In this document: in pieces, positions 33,451 to 41,698 of the stretch
Position numbering within the stretch: the first letter of the stretch is position 1
How the letters are laid out: the number at the start of each line of letters is the position of its first letter
Source of the DNA: Candidatus Obscuribacterales bacterium
GTDB lineage: Bacteria > Cyanobacteriota > Vampirovibrionia > Obscuribacterales > Obscuribacteraceae
DNA length: 64,000 nucleotides
NCBI GenBank assembly: GCA_020634035.1
Contig: JACKCM010000001.1
Coordinates: forward strand, 1,050,767-1,114,766
Direction: 5' to 3'
Notes under the pieces: generated by a model
The model's input: the letters and a program-made list of their open reading frames with translations, nothing else
The model's database searches: none
Told to the model about the DNA's origin: nothing
Position numbers and translations under genes: made by a program

Positions 33451-35112
33451 CTAATTCGATTCTCCCAATGCCTCTAGCGCTTTTGTGGCTCTTTTGTCTC
33501 CTTCATCGGAGAGTTCTTTATATAGCGCTTTTGATTTCTCTATATCGAGAGGCAAGCCTTTGCCGACTCTGTATCTATCTGCAAGGTTGAGCTTGGCGCC
33601 GGGGCAGCCGCCTTCTGCGCCTTTCAAAAATAGTTTGACAGCCCTTTCGTCATCAACTTCGACGCCATTGCCCTGGGTGTACATAATTGCAAGAGAGGTC
33701 ATAGCATGCGGGTTGCCGTCTGCCACTGCTATGTCGAGCCAGTGCAGCGCTTTTTTGTAATCGACAGGAACGCCCCAGCCTTCTGCATAGGTCCTGCCTA
33801 TCCAGTATTCGGCATCACCGTCACCGGTGCCGGTTTTAGCGCAAATCGAAAACAATCCAAAGGCGCGCTCCAGATTTTGCTCTGCGCCTCTTCCCCACAA
33901 GCTTTTGTATGCGAAATTGCTGACAAACCCGGATCCCGATTCTTTGACCTCTTCTTGAACCAGAAGCTCGGCCCTCTTACTGTCTCTATCTCCTCCCAGA
34001 CCCTGATCCAGTAGCCAGGCCAGGTTTAACATGCTATCCCAGTGCATGTCAGCTGCCGCTTTCTCTAGCCAATATCGGGCTTTTTTGTAGTCCTGCTGCA
34101 CGCCCAGTCCATTTATATACATGTCTCCCAGTTGCCCTGCCGAGTACCGGTCTCCCCAGTTGGCTGACTCTGTATACAGTGGCACTGTCATAGCATAGTT
34201 CTTGGCGACGCCTTTGCCTTCTCTATATCTTTCGGCCAGGCGATACTTCGCCAGTGGATTTCCGTTTGCATCGGCTTGCATGTAGAGCGCAACTGCTTTT
34301 TGAAAATTCGCTTCAACGCCCGTGCCATCGGCGTAGACGTCAGCCAGATCTGCGGGAGCGTTTTTGGATCCGTCTTCTACAGCTTTGCACAGCCAGTAAA
34401 AGGCTTTTTCATTGTCAGCAGGAATTCCCATTCCATATAGATATGCCATTCCCAGCGCACGCTCGCCTTCTGCGCAGCCATGTTTTTGTGCCGCATCGGT
34501 TAGCGCCTTTGCTTTTTGTTCGTCTTTGGTGACACCGAATCCGTTTTCATAAAGATGCGCGAGCAGAATTTCTGCGTCCCCATTGTTTTGTCTGGCAAGC
34601 GGCAATAAAATTTCGTGCGCTTTTGAATAATCTTGTTTGACCTTCGCCCAGCCTTCTATGTAGGTTATGGCGCTGATGAGTTTTGCTTTTTTAGATCCAA
34701 GCGATGCGGCTTCGGCATTTATATCAATTGCCTTGTTTTCGTCTCTAGGGCCTGCCAGGCCAAGGCTGTAGTATGCCGCCAGCAGCCGCAGCCCCTCCGG
34801 ATCTTTGGCTTTGGCAGCTTGTTCTACCAGAGCACGTGCTTTGTGAAAGTCTCTGGGCACTTCTTTGCCGTCGAGGTAGAGTTCGGCCAGTTCTCTTGCT
34901 GCCACCGGATTGCCTTCATCGGCAAGCTTTTGAAGTGCTTCAGTCAAAGCCGCACCGTGTTTAGTGTCTTTGACTCGCTGCACTAAATTGTTCTGCTGCG
35001 TTTTAGAGTGTTCAGGCGCCCCGAAGTGACGAATTCCAACTGATATGAATGTTGCTCCTATTATCAAAGAGAGCAACGCTATGAGAATCAGATTCTGGCT
35101 TTTTGAATCCAT
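33451..35112 (-). CDS. Membrane-anchored Sel1-repeat protein
   Basis: The 553-residue protein starts with an uncleaved-looking anchor (LILIALLSLIIGATFISVGI) and then has about thirteen Sel1 repeats, such as ARELAELYLDGKEVPRDFHKA and AEYWIGRTYAEGWGVPVDYKKA. It is a paralogue of the protein at 26566, sharing a C-terminal repeat order that ends in GCPGAKLNLADRYRVGKGLP here and GCPGAKYNVAVRYRRGYILP there. A scaffold role at the membrane is likely; binding partners are unknown. Confidence 0.86.
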   Translation of the reverse strand: MDSKSQNLILIALLSLIIGATFISVGIRHFGAPEHSKTQQNNLVQRVKDTKHGAALTEALQKLADEGNPVAARELAELYLDGKEVPRDFHKARALVEQAAKAKDPEGLRLLAAYYSLGLAGPRDENKAIDINAEAASLGSKKAKLISAITYIEGWAKVKQDYSKAHEILLPLARQNNGDAEILLAHLYENGFGVTKDEQKAKALTDAAQKHGCAEGERALGMAYLYGMGIPADNEKAFYWLCKAVEDGSKNAPADLADVYADGTGVEANFQKAVALYMQADANGNPLAKYRLAERYREGKGVAKNYAMTVPLYTESANWGDRYSAGQLGDMYINGLGVQQDYKKARYWLEKAAADMHWDSMLNLAWLLDQGLGGDRDSKRAELLVQEEVKESGSGFVSNFAYKSLWGRGAEQNLERAFGLFSICAKTGTGDGDAEYWIGRTYAEGWGVPVDYKKALHWLDIAVADGNPHAMTSLAIMYTQGNGVEVDDERAVKLFLKGAEGGCPGAKLNLADRYRVGKGLPLDIEKSKALYKELSDEGDKRATKALEALGESN

Positions 35113-35144
35113 GAGTTTTTCGGTGGCGACTTCTACTCACGAAT

Positions 35145-35150
35145 ATTATA
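35145..35150 (-). promoter_or_regulatory. -10 box TATAAT of the Sel1 gene
   Basis: TATAATATTCGTGAG, 32 bases before the ATG at 35112; same layout as for the Clp N-domain gene at 33375. Confidence 0.5.
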
Positions 35151-35158
35151 TCGATTGT

Positions 35159-35416
35159 TTAGCCAGTGGCTTCGATGTCTTTCAAGACATCCAGCGCGTG
35201 CTGAAAGACAGCCATCTTCATGAATGTTTGATAGGGCACACCCATCTTCTTGGCTGCTTTTTTGACCACTAGTAGCTGATCTTTTCCCCAGCGGAAGCTA
35301 ATTCTAAGCTCTTCTAATTCTGCTTCAGCTTCGTAAATTTTTTGAGAAATAGCAGCGTCTTCCTCCGGCGAGAGTTCGATGTCTTCCAGTTCTTCATATT
35401 GTCTACGCTTTGCCAT
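35159..35416 (-). CDS. CopG/BrnA-like antitoxin
   Basis: An 85-residue protein with an acidic N-terminal half and a C-terminal DNA-binding-type segment FRWGKDQLLVVKKAAKKMGVPYQTFMKMAVFQHAL. The VPYQTFMK pattern is typical of CopG-like ribbon-helix-helix antitoxins that follow their toxin gene, where it reads VPYQSLIK. It starts four bases after the stop of the toxin-like gene, so the order is toxin first. Confidence 0.68.
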   Translation of the reverse strand: MAKRRQYEELEDIELSPEEDAAISQKIYEAEAELEELRISFRWGKDQLLVVKKAAKKMGVPYQTFMKMAVFQHALDVLKDIEATG

Positions 35417-35420
35417 TTTC

Positions 35421-35681
35421 TTAAATCCTGAAACAAGTGATAACTACAACTATCTTTTTTCTTTCATCGCGCCAGAACCAATACAGACCATGAGTGTCGG
35501 AGTAGTTTTCAAACCTCTTGAATTTTTCATTCCACTTTGGCTCTGTCTCGAAGAACAGGTCCAGTGCATCGTCAATCGAGGTCTGATGCCTCGCGTAAAT
35601 ATGAAGGATGGTCGGATCTACAGTGTCATATCTAAAGAGAAATATAAATCCATCTTCTTTGACCTGTTTATAACCTGGCAT
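35421..35681 (-). CDS. BrnT-like toxin
   Basis: The 86-residue protein contains ILHIYARHQTSIDDALDLFF followed by FWRDERKKIVVVITCF. BrnT-type RelE-fold toxins read H-x-x-x-R-H-x-v-x-x-x-x-A-x-x-v-F and then a late strand with VVV. The match is moderate, but the position in front of a CopG-like gene supports a toxin role. TTGACATTTGACA repeats upstream (minus strand) might be an operator. Confidence 0.5.
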   Translation of the reverse strand: MPGYKQVKEDGFIFLFRYDTVDPTILHIYARHQTSIDDALDLFFETEPKWNEKFKRFENYSDTHGLYWFWRDERKKIVVVITCFRI

Positions 35682-35784
35682 TGTTCAATACTCTGGCTGT
35701 TCAAGATCAAACATGCCATATGCTGTGTCAAATGTCAAGACAAATGACGCACATTTTGATGGATACTCAACTTCCTGACCGGTT

Positions 35785-36162
35785 CTACAGTCCTAGAATC
35801 TTTGCCTTGGCGGCTTTGAACTCGTCCTCGTCAATCAGTCCGTCGGCACGCATTTTGCCGAGCCTTTCCAACTCTGCCATGACATCCGGGCGACCGGGCG
35901 CTGCCTGGGAAGCTTGAGATGTCTGGCATGTTTGGGACGATTGGGCCGAGTCGAACTTCTCTAGAATGGCGCCGCCAATTTTTTTGCCGACTCTTGTACC
36001 CACCAGTCCACCCACGAGGGCGCCGGTAAATGTCCCGACCACCGGCACCGGCACCAACACAGTGCCGAGCTGTGCTCCGGCGAGCACCCCGGCGCCTGCG
36101 CCTGCCAGTCTGGCTGTCTTTTCGTTTTCTGTGCTTCTTTCGTTGTCTTGCGATTCGGTCAT
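35785..36162 (-). CDS. Glycine-zipper and SHOCT domain protein
   Basis: The ATG at 36162 gives 125 residues (a GTG three codons upstream is also possible). A hydrophobic glycine-rich stretch (GAGAGVLAGAQLGTVLVPVP with GALVGGLVGTRVGKKIGG) forms a glycine zipper that may insert in membranes. The last 32 residues are a SHOCT domain, LERLGKMRADGLIDEDEFKAAKAKIL. SHOCT modules occur at protein ends and may promote oligomerisation. No transport or enzyme domain is present. Confidence 0.78.
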   Translation of the reverse strand: MTESQDNERSTENEKTARLAGAGAGVLAGAQLGTVLVPVPVVGTFTGALVGGLVGTRVGKKIGGAILEKFDSAQSSQTCQTSQASQAAPGRPDVMAELERLGKMRADGLIDEDEFKAAKAKILGL

Positions 36163-36302
36163 GATGTTCACCCATAGTGAAGGAAGGATGGTAGGTTAAG
36201 GCGTAGGAGTAGAAATTGCCCTTGATTCCTCCATGAAACAATATCCGGCGCACCAAAACGACCTGGGTGAATACAGTTAATCAACCGTGCGCATTGATGT
36301 TT

Positions 36303-36734
36303 TTAGTTTGTAGACGATGATGATTTTCCGAAGATGTTCAGAAACAGTTTGCTCTGGTAGACGTTCGGCTCGCTGGACACATATGGCAGCGAGCGGTGAT
36401 AAAAATGACTATCATGGGGGACTTTTACCACTGCCGATTGTCCCCAGACCAGGACGAATTGATGTTCTAGTACTGGAAGGCAGATGGATTCGATCAGGCC
36501 AGGCTTGCGGATGTCTCCGTTGTAATCCCATCTTGATTCTCCCGTTCCTAGCGCTTCTAGGGTATCCTGAATCCTTTGATATCCATTTCTCTGGTATGGC
36601 GTGCCGCTCACCACAAAGAGGTCTTGAAAGGAAAAGCCGCAGGCAGTAAACAAAAGACAGCATGCTGCTAGCCAAGATACAGAACTATGGCTGTTCGCCC
36701 CTATAGGTCGCTTCGAGTTGTGGGGACGCTTCAT
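36303..36734 (-). CDS. Putative lipoprotein
   Basis: The ATG at 36734 gives 143 residues with a basic start, a hydrophobic core and a lipobox-like CCLLFTAC, suggesting export and lipidation. The mature part is short and contains SGTPYQRNGYQRIQDTLEALGTG and a C-terminal NVYQSKLFLNIFG. No known domain. Longer in-frame starts would bury the signal peptide. Confidence 0.55.
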   Translation of the reverse strand: MKRPHNSKRPIGANSHSSVSWLAACCLLFTACGFSFQDLFVVSGTPYQRNGYQRIQDTLEALGTGESRWDYNGDIRKPGLIESICLPVLEHQFVLVWGQSAVVKVPHDSHFYHRSLPYVSSEPNVYQSKLFLNIFGKSSSSTN

Positions 36735-37093
36735 CTGTGGTTGGTTCTCGGTGTCAGTTCTTTCAATCAGAGCACCTGGAGCCAATCTGGTCAATCGAAA
36801 AGTACCGGATTAATTGGTGTATGTCCCATGATAGATTCGCCAATCCGCCGGCTATGCCTATTTGCCCCTGGTCGTGAAGCTGTCTTACAACGGAGCGAAC
36901 TGGGTATGTGCTTTGGCGGGATTTGAAAAGTCTGGACGGTCGACCGGCCATACAATTCAAATTGAATAATTTGACCCCTGCCTCATTCGTCGGTTTTCAG
37001 TGGCAAGGACTAATCCCTGCAAGGGATCGATTCGGCATGCCTGTGCTATGAACCCCTTAAGTGCAGCTAGAGACGCTACCAAGGAGAGAATTT
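36735..37093. other. Intergenic region with a dispersed palindrome
   Basis: About 360 bases before the small membrane peptide gene. It holds one TGGACGGTCGACCGGCCA palindrome and an AATTCAAATTG core, but no frame with coding character. Confidence 0.6.
36933..36950. repeat. Palindrome TGGACGGTCGACCGGCCA
   Basis: Identical to the core at 26376-26393. It is followed by AATTCAAATTG, the reverse complement of the core found next to the copy at 26373, so the whole element is shared in inverted order. Confidence 0.65.
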
Positions 37094-37240
37094 ATGTTAT
37101 ACACAATTTTATCGTTACTTGTATTTTTCTGGTTTGTCGGTTTTCTGATGCATGTCGGCGGACCGCTGATTCACACCATTCTGCTTCTGGCGGGTATCAT
37201 CTACCTTGTTGACCTGATCCGCGGCAGACGGGCTGTCTAG
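37094..37240 (+). CDS. lmo0937-type small membrane protein
   Basis: A 48-residue product: a first helix TILSLLVFFWFVGFLMHVGG, a short HTI turn, a second helix ILLLAGIIYLVDLIRG and a basic RGRR end. This is the typical composition of the lmo0937 family of tiny membrane proteins, which are often stress-induced but have no known activity. The ATG has a strong AAGGAGAG site six to twelve bases upstream. The next gene begins 62 bases later. Confidence 0.8.
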   Translation: MLYTILSLLVFFWFVGFLMHVGGPLIHTILLLAGIIYLVDLIRGRRAV

Positions 37241-37276
37241 AAGTAGGCAACTACAGCGTGTGGATACCTTGGCACA

Positions 37277-37300
37277 CAGGAGGTCTATCAGGAGGTCTAT
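37277..37300 (+). promoter_or_regulatory. Tandemly duplicated Shine-Dalgarno
   Basis: CAGGAGGTCTAT occurs twice back to back, each with a perfect AGGAGG. The second is 7 bases before the ATG at 37302. Confidence 0.75.
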
Positions 37301-37301
37301 T

Positions 37302-37814
37302 ATGATTGGTGAAAGAATGGGAAATTGTTTGAGAGCCGGAAATATGTTTCTGTCCTTATCCGTCGCTCTCACATTTGCAGCTTTGCCTGTTATGGCAGGA
37401 AGTTTGTCTGGAGGTCCCGCAGTGGGTATAAGCCACAGCGGCGGTCCGTCCGCGACCGGCTCATCAAGCCATGCGCGAACTGTAAGTGATACCACGGCAA
37501 GCGGCTCCAGCAAGACTGAAGCTGGTAAAATGAACGCGGGTTCGTCGCATTCAGAATCTGTCTACAAGGGTGGCAGCTCGATGTCGGGGGTGAAGACTCC
37601 TTCACCGACGGGCACCTATAATAAGAAAGTTGCCGAGGACGCGGGCGATGAAAATGAGGCTATTTCCGATAGTGGTGATAAGCAAGAGAAGAAAACAGCC
37701 GCTTCTACGACGCATGCCAACCCCAAAGTTGTTGAATACAAATGGAAGGGTCACGAACTGAAAAGTAAGAAGGTCGTGAACAGGGGCGCCTCAAAAACAA
37801 AGAGCACTAAATAG
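37302..37814 (+). CDS. Secreted low-complexity protein
   Basis: From the ATG behind the twin AGGAGG sites the product is 170 residues: a signal peptide (MFLSLSVALTFAALPVMAGS), then a Ser/Gly/Thr/Lys-rich disordered chain ending in a Lys-rich tail with VVEYKWKGHELKSKKVVNRG. There is no cysteine pair or enzymatic motif. It may be a surface or matrix protein. Its strong ribosome site suggests high expression together with the small membrane peptide upstream. Confidence 0.65.
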   Translation: MIGERMGNCLRAGNMFLSLSVALTFAALPVMAGSLSGGPAVGISHSGGPSATGSSSHARTVSDTTASGSSKTEAGKMNAGSSHSESVYKGGSSMSGVKTPSPTGTYNKKVAEDAGDENEAISDSGDKQEKKTAASTTHANPKVVEYKWKGHELKSKKVVNRGASKTKSTK

Positions 37815-37856
37815 GGTGTTAATCAGATCAGGTTGCTTTTATGAAGGATAGTTTTG

Positions 37857-38552
37857 TTAAGGCTTGAAATGGTCCCAGCGACTGGCGATCACCATAAATC
37901 GCTTGAGGTCTTCATTGGTTACATATTGAGCGTCCAGTGCCAGTTCCTCCACGGGGATATCCGGATACCGACGCATCTGATTCAGCAGAGCTTGCACCTC
38001 TGCTGAACTTATAAAGTTACTTATCATCATAGCTCTGAGCAATTTTGGCAGTCCGGTGGTCATCGGCATGCTGACGAACATGGTATTATCCTCGGGGTCA
38101 AAAGAAATTGACTCGGCATCTTCAGTTGGAGCAAAACTGCCATCGCCGGTGATTCTCTTTTCGCTCTGCAGTTTCCTTCTTGCTAGAGTGAGGTCGTGAC
38201 TGCGTCGCAGGCGCGGCTTTCTCAGGGTGATTCCCGCGTTTAGAATCTTGAAAAAGCCGGTGGGGTCGTCTCTGGGATCTTCATTCTCCCGGAGAATGTT
38301 TTTGGCAGCTTTCAAATATGCGGCGAGCACCATATTGTCATTGCTGTCTTTCTCGACAGAGAGAAGGTCGTAACAACTTTCAGGGGCAGCTTCAGAATCG
38401 GAAGGCGGTGCAAGGTCCGGATAGAGATAAAAGAGCTCTTGTGCAGATGCAAGCATGCCGTCGGAGTCTTTCTCTTCGAGGCTAATTCGAAGCGCTTTAT
38501 CAAGAATCTGGGTTTCTACTTGCAGGCGTTTCACGCCGACTGGCTCTTTCAT
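37857..38552 (-). CDS. Degenerate J-domain-like protein (copy 1)
   Basis: The ATG at 38552 has AGGAG upstream and gives 231 residues. The middle has the J-domain order: CYDLLSVEKDSNDNMVLAAYLKAAKNILRE, a loop, then FFKILNAGITLRKPRLRRSHDL. The loop that should hold HPD reads PRDDP, so Hsp70 stimulation in the usual way is doubtful. The N-terminal part (ASAQELFYLYPDLAP) and the C-terminal part (ALLNQMRRYPDIPVEELA) are shared with the next gene upstream, 38643. Function unknown. Confidence 0.68.
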   Translation of the reverse strand: MKEPVGVKRLQVETQILDKALRISLEEKDSDGMLASAQELFYLYPDLAPPSDSEAAPESCYDLLSVEKDSNDNMVLAAYLKAAKNILRENEDPRDDPTGFFKILNAGITLRKPRLRRSHDLTLARRKLQSEKRITGDGSFAPTEDAESISFDPEDNTMFVSMPMTTGLPKLLRAMMISNFISSAEVQALLNQMRRYPDIPVEELALDAQYVTNEDLKRFMVIASRWDHFKP

Positions 38553-38642
38553 CAAAATCGCTCCTACGGATTCTATTATCGCATTACAGCCAGTACTTCA
38601 GGAACAAACTTGCTTGCGCATGGTTATACTATGATTCGCTGT

Positions 38643-39293
38643 CTAAAGATTCTCATTGTTGTCGTTGACAATCCTATCCCAAAACTCGGCTACCAGCAGG
38701 CAGCTTTTGAACTCCGACTCCGTCAGGTATCCGGCTTGCGCTACCAAATCTTCTAAGGGAATATTCGGATATCGCTGCATCTGATTAAGCAGAGCTTGAA
38801 GCTCTTCCGAACTAATAAGGGGGCTAGTCAGCATAGCCCTGAGAAATTTTGCTCTATCTTCTGCTTCCGGTAGGCTAGCATGCACGATAGCGACACTTTC
38901 ATTCTGCATCTCACATCCGGCAAGGGCTAGATCATGACTCAGTCGCAATCTATGTTTTCTCAGAACAATTCCGGCATTTAAAAGTTTGAGAAAGCGATTG
39001 GGCTCATCGCGAGGAGCTTTCTTTTCTCGAAGAAAATTTTTGATGGTCTTAAAATAGGCGGCTAAGATTGATTTGGGATCGGCATCCAACTCTACTGCAA
39101 AGATGTCGTAGTAATTGTCCTTGGGAAGCGCTTTTTCCTCTCGCTGCGGAGCAATGTCAGGATAGAGATAAAACAACTCTTGTGCGGATTCGAGCGTGCC
39201 TTTCTGGTCTTGTGCTTTCAGGCTCTTTCTAAGAGCCGCACTCAAGATCTGAGTTTCTAACTCCAGGCGGTTGGTACTGTTTTGCTCTTTCAT
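38643..39293 (-). CDS. Degenerate J-domain-like protein (copy 2)
   Basis: The ATG at 39293 follows GGAGG and gives 216 residues. It is a tandem paralogue of 37857: SAQELFYLYPDIAP, YYDIFAVELDADPKSILAAYFKTIKNFLRE, PRDEP in place of HPD, FLKLLNAGIVLRKHRLRLSHDL, then LQALLNQMQRYPNIPLEDL. Keeping the PRD-acidic-P loop in both copies suggests a selected change rather than decay. The two genes are 90 bases apart and read in the same direction. Confidence 0.68.
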   Translation of the reverse strand: MKEQNSTNRLELETQILSAALRKSLKAQDQKGTLESAQELFYLYPDIAPQREEKALPKDNYYDIFAVELDADPKSILAAYFKTIKNFLREKKAPRDEPNRFLKLLNAGIVLRKHRLRLSHDLALAGCEMQNESVAIVHASLPEAEDRAKFLRAMLTSPLISSEELQALLNQMQRYPNIPLEDLVAQAGYLTESEFKSCLLVAEFWDRIVNDNNENL

Positions 39294-39395
39294 CCGCAGT
39301 AAACCTCCGGAATTTATTATTCCACTTTGCTTTCTTCTAATCGCTTTCATTTAGCTGCTAATAGGTTTTGGAGGTGAAGCAAGCGGAATTGTAGG

Positions 39396-39459
39396 AAAAC
39401 GTACAATAAATGTCGACAGAATGGTAAAGTTGTATAAAAACGTACAAAAAGTGTATAAT
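39396..39459 (+). promoter_or_regulatory. Promoter and repeated AAAACGTACAA sites
   Basis: TTGTAT (39430-39435) and TATAAT (39454-39459) are 18 bp apart; the ATG at 39466 follows after six bases. AAAACGTACAA occurs at 39396-39406 and 39437-39447, 41 bp apart, the second in the promoter spacer. This fits an autoregulated module. Confidence 0.65.
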
Positions 39460-39465
39460 GTGAAA

Positions 39466-40089
39466 ATGAATGACAAGTACAGGTTGAATAGAGACAAACT
39501 CCTGAGCGTCCTATCTATTTGGGACAGTCAACTTCAGCTGCCTGTTTTGCTAGTTGCATGTGGTGGCACAGCTTTGACTTTGCAGGGATATAAGTCAAGT
39601 ACAAAGGATGTGGATTTTTTGGTTCCCTATCCAGATCAATTTGAAGTGCTAGCGGCATTTTTGCATAATCAAGGTTACGAAAGGAGGACAGGGTATGGAT
39701 ATAAACATCCGAAGGAGCCCTGGATCTTTGATTTGTTCATCGGGCAGACAATTTTTCAGACTGAGTTGTTGGATCCTATTCATGAGTCTGCTAATCATAG
39801 AGTAATCAAGGCTTATGACCATTTGATTTTGGCATGTCTAAATTCAGAAGATTTGATAATCTCCAAAATGTTCAGAGGAACGCTCGTCGACGTGCAAGAC
39901 TCGGTGCTTTTGATTGAGGAAGAACATTTAGACTTGGGTTCTTTGGGAATTCGATATGTTGAGACAGCAAGCTATTATCACAATCCAGAAAAATGCAAAA
40001 AGAATATGGGGTATCTAATTGCAGAACTGGACGAGAAGGGCATCGATACTGACTTACTCGTAGAGGTTTATGAGCGATGGAATCCATGA
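39466..40089 (+). CDS. Nucleotidyltransferase-like protein (DUF6036/AbiEii-like)
   Basis: The 207-residue protein has the core of minimal nucleotidyltransferases: a helix, then ACGGTALTLQGYKSSTKDVDF (31-51) with the GG and two Asp residues (48 and 50), followed by strand segments EPWIFDLFIGQTIF and a helix region NSEDLIISKMF. Such proteins occur in AbiE- and MenT-type toxin modules and in DUF6036 proteins. The overlap with the next gene and the tight promoter favour a two-gene toxin-antitoxin or defence cassette. Which of the two is toxic cannot be told. Confidence 0.72.
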   Translation: MNDKYRLNRDKLLSVLSIWDSQLQLPVLLVACGGTALTLQGYKSSTKDVDFLVPYPDQFEVLAAFLHNQGYERRTGYGYKHPKEPWIFDLFIGQTIFQTELLDPIHESANHRVIKAYDHLILACLNSEDLIISKMFRGTLVDVQDSVLLIEEEHLDLGSLGIRYVETASYYHNPEKCKKNMGYLIAELDEKGIDTDLLVEVYERWNP

Positions 40090-40772
40090 AAAAAGAGCAG
40101 CTGATAAGAGAACTGAGTAACTATGGCTATGACATGGTATCTCCCGGTGCAGGCAATCCTCAACAGGTTCTTGTCCAATTGGTCCAATCTGACGATGGTC
40201 GAATTCTAGAAGGGTTTTCTGTCGTTATGACAAACATGCTTCAGAAGTATCCTGCAATGGATTTAGCGGCGACCGAGAAGCAGCTTGATAGGGGGCTTCA
40301 GAAAAGATATCGCACCCTGGTTGCTATTACGTATCATCTACTTTCACTGTTACCTGATGCACGGCTTGAACGGGATAAGCTGTTGGATTACCTGAAAGTA
40401 CGCGAGCCATCACTGGTGGAGGCAGTAAAGAATAAGATAAGGGAAGGCTCTGAGGTTCTGGTAGGTAATAGAATTCGTCTGGATATTGAGCGCCTGGAGA
40501 GAACTTTTCAAAATTACATCGTTGAAGTTGCGGCTGATCAAAGAGAGGATAATCTCACTCGATTAGTAGAGGCAGAGAGAAATGCCGCACTTATTGAGGC
40601 GCTGTCAGAACTATTTACCGAGAAGCAGAAGGAGCTGATATTTAAGGTCTTGAATAAGGAAAAATTGTCCAAGACTGATAGAGAGTATTTTTCGAGAATA
40701 GTGCGGAAGCGATTGAAAGCAATTCGTAACTCAGATTTGCAGTCTTTAGCAGAGGCGATAGTAGGTTTTTAA
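40077..40772 (+). CDS. Partner of the nucleotidyltransferase, HTH-like end
   Basis: The 231-residue protein overlaps the upstream gene by 13 bases (start ATG at 40077 behind AGAGGT; an ATG at 40086 giving ATGA overlap is the alternative). It is largely helical. The C-terminal part FTEKQKELIFKVLNKEKLSKTDREYFSRIVRKRLKAI looks like a sigma region 4-type helix-turn-helix and could bind the AAAACGTACAA sites upstream. No enzyme motif. Confidence 0.6.
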   Translation: MESMKKEQLIRELSNYGYDMVSPGAGNPQQVLVQLVQSDDGRILEGFSVVMTNMLQKYPAMDLAATEKQLDRGLQKRYRTLVAITYHLLSLLPDARLERDKLLDYLKVREPSLVEAVKNKIREGSEVLVGNRIRLDIERLERTFQNYIVEVAADQREDNLTRLVEAERNAALIEALSELFTEKQKELIFKVLNKEKLSKTDREYFSRIVRKRLKAIRNSDLQSLAEAIVGF

Positions 40773-40801
40773 AAGGGCATTTATATATTGGAATTTTGGT
40801 G

Positions 40802-41524
40802 CTATCTTGTACTGAGGTTCGCCCAGAACTGTTTCTGGTGCATAAAGCAGCGTGGATAGCCTTTTATGGTCAGGCGATCGCAGTCTTCCGCCAGGCAGGT
40901 GTCGGGCCCTAATTCGGGTCCGTCTTTTTCCCATTCTTCTTGCCGTAGCCGCTTTTGGTGCTGAAGCCGCCTCTCTGGAGCTGATTTGACCTCGTCGCTT
41001 TCTAGAAATTGATTTATGAGTTCTTTTCCTCTAGTCAGCAGAATGAGATCGGCAAGATTTTCGTAGCAAAATACCATGCCTAGAGTATTCGCTGCTTCGA
41101 AGAAACTTGTCCACTGCTCGTCATTCGTAAGACTAGAAAAATTCTCGAAGCCGAGCATTGCATTAGATATGGTGTCAAGACTGTGTTCTTTGTCTATGGC
41201 TATGAGCGCCAACTCCGCTCCGAATTCGAGTGTCGGTATCTTCGACAGTGGCGGACTGATTAGATAGTCATCGCCGAATTTTGTCCAGATGATTTCGCTG
41301 TCGCCTATTCTTCCGGTGCCTTCCGGAATAAGCTCTGCCGGTCTAAAATCAGCGATGGTGGTCAGTATTATCCAGAAAGGCTTGGTAGGCGGTTCGATTG
41401 CTTTCAGTGGATCTGCCCAGCCGTCGAATTCTATCCAGTGATAGTCTTCATGCGAATAATCTTTGTAGGCGAAGGGAGCGGACTCCCAGTCCGTCATATT
41501 CAAATAATCTTCAAGACTGAGCAC
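40802..41524 (-). CDS. Hypothetical protein with C-terminal Cys/His knuckle
   Basis: The 240-residue product starts at a GTG behind AAGGGA. It is a paralogue of the protein at 1950-2594: the C-terminal part has RGKELINQFLESDEVKSAPERR, a charged helix, and CLAEDCDRLTIKGYPRCFMH with the C-x4-C-x10-C-x2-H arrangement. The N-terminal part is divergent. A metal-binding knuckle is an inference. It has no signal peptide and is convergent with the nucleotidyltransferase cassette. Confidence 0.65.
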   Translation of the reverse strand: MLSLEDYLNMTDWESAPFAYKDYSHEDYHWIEFDGWADPLKAIEPPTKPFWIILTTIADFRPAELIPEGTGRIGDSEIIWTKFGDDYLISPPLSKIPTLEFGAELALIAIDKEHSLDTISNAMLGFENFSSLTNDEQWTSFFEAANTLGMVFCYENLADLILLTRGKELINQFLESDEVKSAPERRLQHQKRLRQEEWEKDGPELGPDTCLAEDCDRLTIKGYPRCFMHQKQFWANLSTR

Positions 41525-41698
41525 AGCTTTCCCTTCTTTCTATTCGATGTTCTAATATTTTAGTCTACAGTCGTCGCTATTTAGCTAAGGGTTTTGTTGG
41601 CTTGCGTTTGACGACGGCAGGAGCAAGCGGGTTTTGATGTTTCGCCAGGGATTAATCCTTGTCCCGGATGTTCTACAACGTCCCATATTGTATGGGTT

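Noticed and set aside
36687..36926. Small gene in the intergenic region before the lmo0937-type peptide
   Set aside because: The frame overlaps the lipoprotein gene start in antisense, has no ribosome site and no coherent domain.
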